64,000 nucleotides of DNA from Cellulomonas sp. (GCF_015234515.1 NZ_JADGMY010000023.1:637023-701022), one strand, 5' to 3'; shown: positions 41,769 through 51,131, counted from the first letter of the stretch. Made by a program: numbers and translations. Notes: generated from the letters alone by a model not told the origin.

Positions 41769-41968
41769 GGGGAGGACCTCCGGTCGGCGGGCCGCCGGTG
41801 CGGCCCCGTCGGGACCAGCCTGGCGGCCCGGGTGGTCGCGGCGGATCCGGGGCGACCCCCGGTCCGTCCCGGGATCCACGCCCGCAGGCTCCCCGGGGTC
41901 CGGCGCGTGGCGCAGGGCGCGGAACCCCGGTCCAAGGCCCGTGACCAGGCCCTTCGTCACCCAGGGGC

Positions 41969-42000
41969 ACCCTGAGTGGTGAGCCGCCCACGTTCAGGGT
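41969..42000. promoter_or_regulatory. Inverted repeat before the FtsX-type exporter
   Basis: ACCCTGA (41969-41975) and TCAGGGT (41994-42000), 7-bp arms with an 18-nt loop, 56 nt before GTG 42056. Possible operator. GACGAT six bases before that GTG could be a leaderless -10 box. The rest of the 287-nt gap shows nothing else. Confidence 0.35.
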
Positions 42001-42055
42001 CGCCTCCGGGCGCGCCCGGATGTCGCCCCCCTCGTCCGCGCGGGACGATCGACTC

Positions 42056-42859
42056 GTGACCCTCAACGACAGCACCCGCTCCGGCGGGCCCATCGCCACC
42101 GCGCGCGGCCTGGTGCGCACCTACGGTTCCGGCCCCACGGCCGTCCACGCCCTCGCGGGTGTCGACCTCGACATCGAGCGCGGGCGGCTGACCGCCACCA
42201 TGGGCCCGTCGGGGTCCGGCAAGTCGACGCTCATGCACTGCCTGGCCGGGCTCGACCGCCCGACCTCGGGCACCGTGGTGGTCGACGGCGAGGAGGTGTC
42301 CGCCATGTCGGAGCGCCAGCTGACCCGGCTGCGCCGCGACCGCATCGGCTTCGTCTTCCAGGCGTTCAACCTGGTCCCGACGCTCACCGCGCTCGAGAAC
42401 ATCACCCTGCCGTTCGACATCGCCCGCCGACCGGTCGACCGCGCCCACCTCGACGCCGTCGTGCAGGCCGTGGGCCTCACCGACCGCCTGAACCACAAGC
42501 CGGGCGAGCTGTCCGGCGGGCAGCAGCAGCGCGTGGCCTGCGCCCGGGCGCTCGTCACGCGCCCGGCCGTGGTGTTCGCCGACGAGCCGACGGGCAACCT
42601 GGACTCCGCGTCCGCGCACGAGGTGCTCTCGTTCCTGCGGCACAGCGTCGACGAGCTGGGGCAGTCCGTCGTCATGGTGACGCACGACCCGACCGCGGCG
42701 TCGTACGCCGACCGTGTCCTGTTCCTCGCGGACGGCCGCATCGTCGACGAGCTCGCGGACCCCACGTCCGACGCCGTGCTCGAGCGGCTCGGTGCGCTGA
42801 CGCGCCGCGCGCAGGCTGCCGCTGCCTCGGCAGCCGCTGCACCTGCCGAGGTCCGCTGA
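42056..42859 (+). CDS. ABC transporter ATPase, MacB/LolD-like
   Basis: 267 aa from GTG 42056. Walker A GPSGSGKST, Q-loop FVFQAFNLVPTLTALEN, signature LSGGQQQRVACARAL, Walker B VVFADEPTGNLDS and H-loop MVTHDPTAAS. The closely spaced Q-loop and PTGNLDS motif define the FtsE/LolD/MacB group, which drives mechanotransmission rather than transport. Stop overlaps the permease start (TGATG). C-terminus is an Ala-rich tail. Confidence 0.92.
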   Translation: MTLNDSTRSGGPIATARGLVRTYGSGPTAVHALAGVDLDIERGRLTATMGPSGSGKSTLMHCLAGLDRPTSGTVVVDGEEVSAMSERQLTRLRRDRIGFVFQAFNLVPTLTALENITLPFDIARRPVDRAHLDAVVQAVGLTDRLNHKPGELSGGQQQRVACARALVTRPAVVFADEPTGNLDSASAHEVLSFLRHSVDELGQSVVMVTHDPTAASYADRVLFLADGRIVDELADPTSDAVLERLGALTRRAQAAAASAAAAPAEVR

Positions 42860-45435
42860 TGCTGCGGGTCACGCTGCGCAGCGTGCGCGCGCACGCGGTG
42901 CGGTTCGCCCTGTCCGTGCTGGCCGTGGCGCTCGGCGTCGCGTTCGTCGCCGGCACGTTCGCGCTGCGCACCATGCTGTCCGACACGTTCCACGGCATCG
43001 TCGACGGGCAGGCGCCCGCGGACGCCTACGTGCAGGGCGACTCGGTGCTGCCCGGCGGTGGCACCGGTGGCGGCCTGACGCTGGGCGGGCAGCGCACGCC
43101 CGTGCCGCTCGCCCTCGCGGACGAGGTGGCGGCCGTCGAGGGCGTGGACGCCGCGCTGCCGGACCTGGCCGGTCCGATCGTCCTCGTCGGCGCCGACGGC
43201 ACCGCGGTGCAGTCCACCCAGGCCCCGTCGTTCGGTCTCGCGTTCCACGAGAGCGACCCCATGCTGGACCTGGTCGAGGGCCGTGCGCCGCGGGCCGACG
43301 ACGAGGTCGCCGTCGAGTCGGCGACGCTCGCGTCGGCCGGGCTGGCCGTGGGCGACCGCACCAAGGTCGTGGTGTCCGGCGAGGTGCTCGACGTGAGCGT
43401 GGTCGGGGAGATCGACGCGGGCGGTCCTCTGGCGGGCGCGACGCTCGTCTACCTGCCCGTCGACGTGGCGAGGACCGCGTACGCCGCCGAGGGGACCGTG
43501 CCCGGCATCTCGGTCTATGCCGCGGACGGCGTCGACGAGCAGACCGTCGTCGACCGCGTCACGGCCGCGCTGGACGACGCGGGCACCGCCGGGGCCGAGG
43601 CCGTCACGGGCGACTCGCGGCGCGCCGAGCTGCGCAGCGACATCGACCAGACCCTCGGGTTCGTCACCTCGTTCCTGCTGATCTTCGCGGTGGTCTCGCT
43701 GTTCGTCGGCGGGTTCCTCATCTCCAACACCTTCGCGATGTCCGTGCGGCAGCGGGTGCGCGAGTACGCGCTGCTGCGCGCCGTCGGGGCGTCGCCCGCG
43801 CAGGTGTTCGGCGTCGTCGTCGGGCAGGCCGCCGTCGTGGGCCTCGTCGGGTCCGCGCTGGGCGTGGTCGGCGGGCTCGGGCTCGTGAGCATGCTGCGCG
43901 TCGTGTTCGAGGCGATGGGCATGGACCTCGTCGGTGACATCCCGCTGGAGGCCACGGGCGTCGTGACGTGCCTGGCGCTCGGCACCGTCGTGTCGGCCGT
44001 CGCGGCGGCCGTCCCGGCCCGTCGGGCCGCGCTCGTCGCGCCCGTCGAGGCGATGCGGGGCGAGGTCACGGTGCCCGAGCGGTCGCTGCACGTGCGCGGG
44101 CTCGCCGGTGCGGCGCTGGTCGCGCTGGGTGCCGCCGCCGTGCTGTTCGCCGCGCTGCGACCCGATTCCCGGGGCGCCGAGCCGGCGCTCGGGGCCGGTG
44201 CCGCAGTCGTCCTCGTCGGCGTGCTCGTCGCGTCACCGTCGCTGGCCCGTGCCGTGCTGCGCGTGCTGGCCGTGCCGTTCGTGCGCGCGCTGCCGCCGCT
44301 GGGTCGCCTCGCGCAGGGCAACGTCGTGCGCAACCCCCGCCGGACCGCGTCGACGGCCGGGGCGCTGATCATCGGCATGGCGCTCGTCGGTGCCGTGTCC
44401 GTGATCGCCGCCACCGGGCAGGCCTCGCTCGTGCGTGTGGTCGAGAGCTCGACGGACGCGGACCTGGTGCTGCGCTCGGCGACGTCCGCGATCCCTGACG
44501 GCGCGTTCGCGGACGTCAGCGCGCTGCCGGAGGTGGGCCGTGCCGAGTCGCTGGCCTTCACGTTCGGCGGCGTGTCCCCGGAGCCGGGCGTGGCCCCCGG
44601 GCCGTCCGACGGTGCGTCCGTGCTGGGTCTGCGCCCCGGCGTGCTCGGCGACGCGCTCGTCGTCGAGGTGCTCGCCGGGGACGTCGCCGACCTCGACGAC
44701 ACCCACGCGGTGGTCAACCAGGCCATGGCCGGCGAGGGCTGGGCGGTCGGGGACGAGCTGACCGTCAGCACGGCCGCGGGCGAACGCACGCTCGAGGTGG
44801 CGGCGGTCGTCGACACGCGGGTCACGTCGGGGTCGGTGTTCGTCACCAAGGACGTGCTCGACGAGCTCGCCCCGGGACCCGCGCAGACCAGCGACACCGT
44901 GTTCATCGACGCCGCCCCCGGGGTGGGCGACGACGAGCTGCGCACGGCGGTGACGGCCGCGGTCTCGCCCTACGTCGTGGTGTCGGTGCAGGACCGCGAC
45001 CAGTTCGTCGACCAGATGGCCGCGCAGGTCGACCAGCTCCTGGTGATCCTGTACGCGCTGCTGGGTCTGTCGCTGGTCATCGCGGTGCTGGGCATCGTCA
45101 ACACGCTCGCGCTGTCGGTGATCGAGCGGACCCGGGAGATCGGGCTGCTGCGGGCCGTGGGCCTGGGGCGGCTGCAGCTCGCGGGGGTGATCACCGTCGA
45201 GTCCGTCCTGACGGCCGTCTTCGGCACGCTCGTCGGCCTGGCCGTCGGGGTGGGGCTGGCGTCGGTGCTGCCGCGCGTCTACGCGGAGGAGGGCCTGGAC
45301 CGGCTCGTCGTCCCGTGGGGCGGGCTCGCGCTGATGATGGTGCTCGCGCTCGTCGTCGGCGTGCTGGCGGCGGTGTGGCCGGGTGGGCGTGCGGCCCGCC
45401 TGCGGGTCCTGGACGCCATCGCGACGGCCGACTGA
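42859..45435 (+). CDS. FtsX-like permease, double-domain
   Basis: 858 aa from ATG 42859. Membrane helix at the start (FALSVLAVALGVAFVAGTFAL), a ~200-residue periplasmic MacB-PCD-like domain, three helices of a first FtsX domain (ending near PARRAALVAP), two further helices, a second periplasmic domain, and a second FtsX domain (NTLALSVIERTREIGLLRAVG) ending in VWPGGRAARLRVLDAIATAD. Typical actinobacterial ABC3-type exporter or lipoprotein-related machine; substrate unknown. Coupled to its ATPase. Confidence 0.9.
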   Translation: MLRVTLRSVRAHAVRFALSVLAVALGVAFVAGTFALRTMLSDTFHGIVDGQAPADAYVQGDSVLPGGGTGGGLTLGGQRTPVPLALADEVAAVEGVDAALPDLAGPIVLVGADGTAVQSTQAPSFGLAFHESDPMLDLVEGRAPRADDEVAVESATLASAGLAVGDRTKVVVSGEVLDVSVVGEIDAGGPLAGATLVYLPVDVARTAYAAEGTVPGISVYAADGVDEQTVVDRVTAALDDAGTAGAEAVTGDSRRAELRSDIDQTLGFVTSFLLIFAVVSLFVGGFLISNTFAMSVRQRVREYALLRAVGASPAQVFGVVVGQAAVVGLVGSALGVVGGLGLVSMLRVVFEAMGMDLVGDIPLEATGVVTCLALGTVVSAVAAAVPARRAALVAPVEAMRGEVTVPERSLHVRGLAGAALVALGAAAVLFAALRPDSRGAEPALGAGAAVVLVGVLVASPSLARAVLRVLAVPFVRALPPLGRLAQGNVVRNPRRTASTAGALIIGMALVGAVSVIAATGQASLVRVVESSTDADLVLRSATSAIPDGAFADVSALPEVGRAESLAFTFGGVSPEPGVAPGPSDGASVLGLRPGVLGDALVVEVLAGDVADLDDTHAVVNQAMAGEGWAVGDELTVSTAAGERTLEVAAVVDTRVTSGSVFVTKDVLDELAPGPAQTSDTVFIDAAPGVGDDELRTAVTAAVSPYVVVSVQDRDQFVDQMAAQVDQLLVILYALLGLSLVIAVLGIVNTLALSVIERTREIGLLRAVGLGRLQLAGVITVESVLTAVFGTLVGLAVGVGLASVLPRVYAEEGLDRLVVPWGGLALMMVLALVVGVLAAVWPGGRAARLRVLDAIATAD

Positions 45436-45491
45436 CCGCGCCACCGCCCACCCCGCCCACCGCCCACCCCGCCCACCGCCCGCGCCCCACG

Positions 45492-45569
45492 CCGCCGAGC
45501 GCGGCACTCACCAGCCGAGCGCGGTACTCGTTCCACCCGCGCTCGGCGGGCGAGTGCCGCGCTCGGCGG
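45492..45569. repeat. Nested GC inverted-repeat element, copy B
   Basis: Outer arms CCGCCGAGCGCGGCACTC (45492-45509) and its exact complement (45552-45569); inner arms CCGAGCGCGG (45515-45524) and CCGCGCTCGG (45537-45546) around a loop containing TACTCGTT. It lies between the convergent ends of the FtsX gene (45435) and the MazG-like gene (45579). Preceded by a degenerate CCCACC/GCCCACC direct repeat. Confidence 0.85.
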
Positions 45570-45578
45570 GGGTGGGCG

Positions 45579-45926
45579 TCAGGGCTTGTGGGGCGCGACG
45601 CCGCGGTGGTCGGCTGCCGGGAAGCGGCGGTGGGAGTCGGCGAGCTTGGCGCGCGCCGCGGCACCGAGGTCGACGCCCAGGACGTCCGCGAGCCTCACCA
45701 GGTAGACGAGCACGTCGGCCATCTCCTCGGCTGCCCGCGCGCGCCGGTCAGGTGCGGCGAACCGGTCGACCGCGTCGGCCGCGGGCACCCACTGGAACAG
45801 CTCGGCGAGCTCACCGACCTCGCCGACCAGCGCCAGGACCAGGGACTTGGGGTCGTGGAACTGCTCCCAGTCCCGCTCCTGCGAGAACTCCCGCACCGCC
45901 GCCGTCAGCTCCGCGATCTCCGCCAC
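45579..45926 (-). CDS. MazG-like nucleotide pyrophosphohydrolase
   Basis: 115 aa from GTG 45926. The single MazG unit: RDWEQFHDPKSLVLALVGEVGELAELFQW, with metal-binding Glu residues (EVGELAE), and later EEMADVLVYLVRLADVLGVD. Resembles the RS21-C6/iMazG group that hydrolyses dCTP or other non-canonical dNTPs. Acts in nucleotide-pool cleaning. It is bracketed on both sides by the nested inverted repeats at 45492 and 45963. Confidence 0.88.
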   Translation of the reverse strand: MAEIAELTAAVREFSQERDWEQFHDPKSLVLALVGEVGELAELFQWVPAADAVDRFAAPDRRARAAEEMADVLVYLVRLADVLGVDLGAAARAKLADSHRRFPAADHRGVAPHKP

Positions 45927-45962
45927 GTCCCCATCATCCGCCCCGCCACGCCCCCCACTCCA

Positions 45963-46034
45963 CCGAGCGCGGTACCTGACCCTCGAGCGCGGTACTCGTT
46001 GCTACCGCGCTCGGCGGTCAGGTACCGCGCTCGG
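45963..46034. repeat. Nested GC inverted-repeat element, copy C
   Basis: Outer arms CCGAGCGCGGTACCTGA (45963-45979) and its exact complement (46018-46034); inner arms CGAGCGCGGTA (45984-45994) and TACCGCGCTCG (46003-46013). Loop CTCGTTGC recalls the TACTCGTT loop of copy B. Lies downstream of the EF-G2 stop (46086) and upstream of the MazG-like start. Confidence 0.85.
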
Positions 46035-46085
46035 CGGGTGACGGGCTGGGCCGGGTGGCCGGGGGACGGGTGGCGACGGGCCGGG

Positions 46086-48143
46086 TCAGGCGGGGCTGAG
46101 GGGGTCCGGGCAGGGGGCGTAGTGGTCCGGCAGGACGGTCAGGCCGCCGCGGCCGCCCGTGAGCGAGCGCAGTTCCAGGACGTAGCGGCGCAGCTCGGCC
46201 TCCGGGACGGTCGCCTCGACGACGACCTCGCCGCCATCGAGCGACACCGTGTCGGTGATGCGCCCGCGCCGGGCGGACAGGTCGCTCATGACGTCGCCCT
46301 GCGCGGACGTCGGCACGGTGATGTGCACGCGGCACACCGGCTCGAGGACGACGGTCCCCGCCGCCGCGAGCGCCTCCTTCAGGCCGACGGCGGCCGCCGT
46401 GCGGAACGCCATGTCCGAGGAGTCCACCGAGTGCGACCTGCCGTCGTACACCTCGACGCGCACGTCCACGACCGGGTACCCGTGCGGACCGCCCGCGGCC
46501 ATCGCCTCGCGCACGCCGCGCTCGACGGCCGGCAGGTACGTCCGCGGGATGGCCCCGCCGACGACCGAGTCGACGAACTCGAACCCCGACCCCGGGGGCA
46601 GCGGCGAGACCCGCAGCTGCACGACCGCGTACTGCCCGTGCCCGCCCGACTGCTTCTTGACCTTGCCCTCCGCCTCGACCGTCCGCGCGATGGTCTCGCG
46701 GTACCCGACGGGCACGGGGGAGGTGGTCACGTGCACGCCGAACACCCGTGCCAGGCGTTCCAGCGCGACGGCCAGGTGCGTGTCGCCCAGGCCGCGCAGC
46801 ACCGTGCGGTCGCCCGCACGCTCGACGGTGAGCGTCGGGTCCTCGGCGACGAGCCGGGCGAGCGCGGCGGACAGGCGGTCGTCGTCGGACTGCGAGACGG
46901 GGTCGAGCACGAGCGCGTAGACGCCGGGGCGCTCCGGCAGCGGCGGCGCCGTCATCGACGTGCCGGGCGTGCCCTTGGCCGCCAGCAGCGAGCCCGCCGG
47001 CGTGCCGGTGAGCTTGGCGACCGCCGCCACCTGGCCGGCGACGACGACGTCCACCGGGAGGTGCTCCTTGCCGCGCAGCCGGAACAGCCCGGGGATCCGC
47101 TCCTCCGTGCGGGTCGTGGTGTTGACGAGCCGGTCGCCCGCGCGCACCGTGCCCGACAGCACGCGGAACAGCGTGACCTGCCCGACGAACGGGTCGGCCG
47201 TCGTGCGGAACGCGTGCAGCAGCGCCGGCCCGGCCGGGTCGGGCGCGACCTGCACCTCCACGTCGCCCGCGCGCACGGTCCGCGCCCGGCCCTCGGGTGC
47301 GGGGCACAGCTCGCACAGCAGGTCGGCGAGGCGGTCGACCCCGACGCCCGTCGTCCCCGACGCGACGAGCACGGGCACGGCCTCACCGGCGCAGACCTCC
47401 TGCGCGAGGGTCCGCCCGAGGTCCGCCGCGGACGGCACGTCCCCGGACAGGTACCGCTCGAGCTGGTCGTCGTCGTGCGCGACGATGTCCTCGGTGACCT
47501 GCTCGTGCAGGCGGTGCTCCTCGGCGGCCAATCCTGGTGGCACGGGTGCGGCGTGGTGGCTGCCGTCCGCGTCGTAGCCGTGGCCCTCCTCCGACAGGAC
47601 GTCGGCGACGCCCGTGAACGCGGCCTCGTCGCCGAACGGCAGCTCGAGCGGGACGATCACGTCACCGAACGCGTCGCGCAGCTCGGTCAGGACCCGGTGG
47701 AAGTCCGCCCGCGTCCTGTCCTCCTTGGTCACGACGACGACGCGCGGCACGCCCGCGTCGGCGGCCGCCCGCCACGCCAGGTGCGTGCCGGCCTGGACGC
47801 CGTCGACGGCGCTGACCACGACCACGGCCAGGTCGGCCGCGCTCAGGGCCGCGTCGACCGCCCCGGCGAAGTCCAGGAACCCGGGGGTGTCCAGCAGCGT
47901 GACGTCGTACGTCTCGCCGTCGCCGGTGCGCCATCGGAAGGGTGCGACGCCGAGCCCGAGGGAGATGCCGCGGGCGATCTCCTCCGGCTCGTGGTCGCTG
48001 ACCGTGGTCCCGTCCTCGACCCGCCCGGCGCGGGGGATCGCCCCGGCGCGCAGCAGCAGGGCCTCGGTGAGGGTGGTCTTGCCGGATCCCGACGCGCCCA
48101 GCAGCGCGACGGTGCGGACTCTGGACGGCGATGCCTGGTCCAT
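46086..48143 (-). CDS. Elongation factor G-like protein EF-G2
   Basis: 685 aa from ATG 48143, with GGGAGGG five bases upstream. GTPase domain: G1 GASGSGKTTL (not the AHIDAGKTT of EF-G), G3 DTPGFLDF, and G4 VVTKEDRTR, where canonical NKxD is TKED. Later EF-G domains are present (GQVTLFRVLSGTVRAGDRL; GHGQYAVVQLRVSP; PHGYPVVDVRVEVYDG; SDLSARRGRITD). This is the FusA2/EF-G2 branch known from mycobacteria, which binds the ribosome or GTP poorly and is non-essential. Followed by repeat copy C. Confidence 0.9.
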   Translation of the reverse strand: MDQASPSRVRTVALLGASGSGKTTLTEALLLRAGAIPRAGRVEDGTTVSDHEPEEIARGISLGLGVAPFRWRTGDGETYDVTLLDTPGFLDFAGAVDAALSAADLAVVVVSAVDGVQAGTHLAWRAAADAGVPRVVVVTKEDRTRADFHRVLTELRDAFGDVIVPLELPFGDEAAFTGVADVLSEEGHGYDADGSHHAAPVPPGLAAEEHRLHEQVTEDIVAHDDDQLERYLSGDVPSAADLGRTLAQEVCAGEAVPVLVASGTTGVGVDRLADLLCELCPAPEGRARTVRAGDVEVQVAPDPAGPALLHAFRTTADPFVGQVTLFRVLSGTVRAGDRLVNTTTRTEERIPGLFRLRGKEHLPVDVVVAGQVAAVAKLTGTPAGSLLAAKGTPGTSMTAPPLPERPGVYALVLDPVSQSDDDRLSAALARLVAEDPTLTVERAGDRTVLRGLGDTHLAVALERLARVFGVHVTTSPVPVGYRETIARTVEAEGKVKKQSGGHGQYAVVQLRVSPLPPGSGFEFVDSVVGGAIPRTYLPAVERGVREAMAAGGPHGYPVVDVRVEVYDGRSHSVDSSDMAFRTAAAVGLKEALAAAGTVVLEPVCRVHITVPTSAQGDVMSDLSARRGRITDTVSLDGGEVVVEATVPEAELRRYVLELRSLTGGRGGLTVLPDHYAPCPDPLSPA

Positions 48144-48263
48144 GTGGACCCTCCCACGCTGGAGGTGATCTTCGGGTCAGCGTAGGACGAGGCGCACCCC
48201 GACGGCAGGACGAGGGTCCCTGGTGACCGCGGGCGCCGCAGTGCGGCGCACCGGGGACGACGA

Positions 48264-48305
48264 CGGGCCGGACCCCGTTCATCGTGCGTGAGGGGGTCCG
48301 GCCCG
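48264..48305 (-). terminator. Terminator of FKBP lipoprotein gene
   Basis: CGGGCCGGACCCC (48264-48276) and GGGGTCCGGCCCG (48293-48305): a perfect 13-bp stem with a 16-nt loop, 30 nt past the FKBP stop. Confidence 0.8.
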
Positions 48306-48334
48306 TGCGTCAGGTGTGGATCAGGTGCGGTGCG

Positions 48335-49303
48335 TCAGCTCGCGGCGAGGATGTCCACGACGAACACCAGCGTGGAGCCGGGCGGGATGCCGGGCTTCTC
48401 CTCGTCGCCGTAGCCCTTGTCCGGCGGGACGACGAGCATGACCTGGCTGCCGACCTTCTGGCCGACCAGGCCCTCGTTCCAGCCGGCGATGACGGCGGCC
48501 TGACCGATGTTCGAGACGGGGAACGGCGTGCCGCTCTCCCACGAGGAGTCGAACTGCGAGCCGTCCCAGAGCCAGCCGGTGTAGTGCACCAGCACGGTCT
48601 GGCCGGCGGCGACCTCGGGGCCGGTGCCCTCGATCAGCGGCTGCACCGTCAGCGTGGCAGGCGCGTCGCCGGAGGCCGGCTCGAGGGTGGGCGCGCCGTT
48701 CTCGGCGAGGGTCACCGTGGGCAGGCCCTCGGCCGGGGCCACCGCGGTGCCGTCGGCGCGACCGGGGCGCTTGGCGACGACCTCGGCGACCGCGACGCTC
48801 GTCATGTCCTCGCCCGACGGGAAGGCGTACACGAAGCGCGTGCCCACCTTGCCGCCGACGAGGATGTCGTTCAGCACGGCGGACAGGCCCGCCGCGCTCA
48901 CGACGACCTGCTCCGGGGCGCCCTTCTGCCACGACGACAGCTCCGTGGAGCCGTCCTGGCCGTTGATCCACACGGAGTTCAGGTCGATGATGTCGCCGTC
49001 GGCGATCTCCTCGCCCGTGCCCTCGTCGAGCAGGCGGGCGACCGCCGCGGACACCATGAACGGGGTGCTGGGCAGGGTGGCCTTGGGCTCGGCGCCGGGG
49101 TCGCCCTCGACGGTCACGGCCTCCAGCGCGGCGATGTCCTCGGCGGTCGGCGTGGGGACGCCGGTGGGAGCGGCGGACTCCTCGGCGACCGGCGTGGTCG
49201 GGTCGTCGCTCGCGTCGTCGCCCGAGCAGGCGGCGAGGGTGAGGCTGAGCGCCAGCGCTGCTGCGGCGGCGCGCAGCGCGGTGCGGGGGGTAGGACGTCG
49301 CAC
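48335..49303 (-). CDS. FKBP-type peptidyl-prolyl isomerase lipoprotein
   Basis: 322 aa from GTG 49303, with GGAGG about ten bases upstream. Signal peptide ALRAAAAALALSLTLAAC with a lipobox (LAAC). First half is a degenerate FKBP-like domain; the second is a good FKBP (VLVHYTGWLWDGSQFDSSW, IAGWNEGLVGQKVGSQVMLV, PPDKGYGD, LVFVVDIL). Expected outside the cell on a lipid anchor, assisting folding of exported proteins. Upstream, GGTAC-GCGAC-GTACC at 49361-49375 lies in the promoter region. Strong terminator downstream. Confidence 0.9.
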   Translation of the reverse strand: MRRPTPRTALRAAAAALALSLTLAACSGDDASDDPTTPVAEESAAPTGVPTPTAEDIAALEAVTVEGDPGAEPKATLPSTPFMVSAAVARLLDEGTGEEIADGDIIDLNSVWINGQDGSTELSSWQKGAPEQVVVSAAGLSAVLNDILVGGKVGTRFVYAFPSGEDMTSVAVAEVVAKRPGRADGTAVAPAEGLPTVTLAENGAPTLEPASGDAPATLTVQPLIEGTGPEVAAGQTVLVHYTGWLWDGSQFDSSWESGTPFPVSNIGQAAVIAGWNEGLVGQKVGSQVMLVVPPDKGYGDEEKPGIPPGSTLVFVVDILAAS

Positions 49304-49436
49304 GACAGAGTCCTCCGGATCGTGGGAGACCGCCCCGGATCGGTGGACGGACTGTGGCACGGTACGCGACGTACCTGAGGGTTGGCTGTGACGGCCGAGG
49401 GCCGAAACGCTTCAGCGGACGGCCCCCGGCCCCGTG

Positions 49437-51131
49437 TCACAGCAGGCGACGGGAACCCGGCTGGACCACGCGCAGCCAGCGGTAGCCGTACCCGTCGAGC
49501 TCGATCTCCACCCGCCCCTTGGCGTCCGGCGTGTGCTGCTCGTCCTGCAGCAGGTCGATGAGGCGCCAGTCCTCGTCGGTGTCCAGCAGCTGCAGCGGCA
49601 CCCGCACGGCCTCGGAGCCGAGGTTGTGCAGCGCCACCATCGACGCGTCCTGCCAGCTCGAGCGGTGCGCGAGGACGCCCGGGTGCGGCTGGTCGAGGAT
49701 CTCGACGCGGCTCGTCCACCCCAGCTCGGGGCACTCGCGGTACCGCCGCGCGAGCTGCTGCACGAAGTTCAGCAGCGAGTCAGGGTCCCGGCGCTGGTCG
49801 GACACGTTGACGTGCGCGGGGGAGTACGCGCCCTCCGTCACGGGCCCGGCCAGCCGGGAGGCCGCGGCAGCCGAGAACCCGCCGTTCTTGCCCGACGTCC
49901 ACTGCATCGGCGTGCGGACGGCGAGGCGGCCCTCGGCCGCGAGGTTCTCGCCCATGCCGATCTCCTCGCCGTAGAACAGCACGGGCGTGCCGGGCAGGCT
50001 GAACAGCAGGGAGTAGACCATCCGCACGCGGCGCGGGTCGCCGTCGAGCATCGGGGGCAGACGGCGGCGCAGGCCGCGGTCGAAGAGCTGGTGCTCCGGC
50101 TCGGGCCCGAACACCTCGAACACCTCCTGGCGCTCGTCGTCGGAGAGCTTGTCGAGCGTCAGCTCGTCGTGGTTGCGCACGAACGTCGCCCACTGCGCGT
50201 CCGACGGGATCTCCGGGCGGGACTCCAGGGTGGCGGCGATCGGGCCCGCGTCCTGCCGGGCGAGGGCCAGGTACATCTGCTGCATGAGGACGAAGTCGAA
50301 CTGCAGGTTCAGCTCCTTGCCCTCGTCCTCCCCGTCGCCCGAGTGGTCCCCGAAGAACAGCCGCTGCTGCTCGTACGGCAGGTTGACCTCGCCCATGAGG
50401 ATCGAGTCGCCCGTGCGCCGCGAGAGGAACGCGCGCAGCTGCTGCAGGAACTCGTGCGGGTGGTCGATGTCGTCGCCCTCGGTCTTCGCCGTGTCGGCGA
50501 GGAAGAACGGCACGGCGTCCACGCGGAAGCCGTCCAGCCCCATCTGCGCCCAGTACCCCACGGTCTTCGCGATCGCGTCGCGGACCTGCGGGTTCGCGGT
50601 GTTGAGGTCCGGCTGGTGCTTGTAGAACCGGTGCCGGTACCAGGCCTCCGCCTGCTCGTCGTACGTCCAGATGCCGTCCTCCTTGTCGGGGAAGACGACC
50701 TCCTTCGACGTGTCCGGCGGGGCGTCCTGGCGCCACACGTACCAGTCGCGGTAGGGGCTGTCCTTCGACCGGCGGGCGGACTTGAACCACGGGTGCCGGT
50801 CCGACGTGTGGTTGACGACGAGGTCCGCGATGACCCGGATGCCGCGGTCGTTGGCGGTGCGGACCAGCTCGACGAGGTCGCCCGCGTCGCCGAGGCGCGG
50901 GTCCACGCCGAGGTAGTCGGTGATGTCGTAGCCGTCGTCGCGGTCGGCCGTCGGGTAGAACGGCATGAGCCACAGGCACGTCACGCCCAGCTCGGCCAGG
51001 TGGTCGATGCGCTGGACGAGGCCCGGCAGGTCACCGATGCCGTCGTCGTTCCAGTCCATGTAGGTCTCGACGTCGAGGCAGTAGATGACGGCGGACTTCC
51101 ACCACAGGTCACCGGTGTCGCGGATCCTCAC
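49437..51131 (-). CDS. treS-like: GH13 trehalose-synthase-like enzyme
   Basis: 564 aa from GTG 51131, with AAGGAGG seven bases upstream; it overlaps the previous stop (GTGA). GH13 regions: DLVVNHTSDRHPWF, GFRVDAVPFFL (nucleophile Asp), ILMGEVNLP (acid Glu) and FVRNHDELTLDKL. HRFYKHQPDLNTANP, RRRLPPMLDGD, LLFSLPGTPVLFYGEEIGMG and GVRTPMQW-like (AVRTPMQWTSGKNGGFS) match trehalose synthase rather than amylase. Probably interconverts maltose and trehalose or hydrolyses alpha-glucosides. Translationally coupled to the oxidoreductase before it. Confidence 0.85.
   Translation of the reverse strand: MRIRDTGDLWWKSAVIYCLDVETYMDWNDDGIGDLPGLVQRIDHLAELGVTCLWLMPFYPTADRDDGYDITDYLGVDPRLGDAGDLVELVRTANDRGIRVIADLVVNHTSDRHPWFKSARRSKDSPYRDWYVWRQDAPPDTSKEVVFPDKEDGIWTYDEQAEAWYRHRFYKHQPDLNTANPQVRDAIAKTVGYWAQMGLDGFRVDAVPFFLADTAKTEGDDIDHPHEFLQQLRAFLSRRTGDSILMGEVNLPYEQQRLFFGDHSGDGEDEGKELNLQFDFVLMQQMYLALARQDAGPIAATLESRPEIPSDAQWATFVRNHDELTLDKLSDDERQEVFEVFGPEPEHQLFDRGLRRRLPPMLDGDPRRVRMVYSLLFSLPGTPVLFYGEEIGMGENLAAEGRLAVRTPMQWTSGKNGGFSAAAASRLAGPVTEGAYSPAHVNVSDQRRDPDSLLNFVQQLARRYRECPELGWTSRVEILDQPHPGVLAHRSSWQDASMVALHNLGSEAVRVPLQLLDTDEDWRLIDLLQDEQHTPDAKGRVEIELDGYGYRWLRVVQPGSRRLL

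Noticed and set aside
42056..45435. MacB macrolide exporter as a firm function
   Set aside because: The ATPase/FtsX layout is shared by many machines with different substrates; nothing local identifies one.
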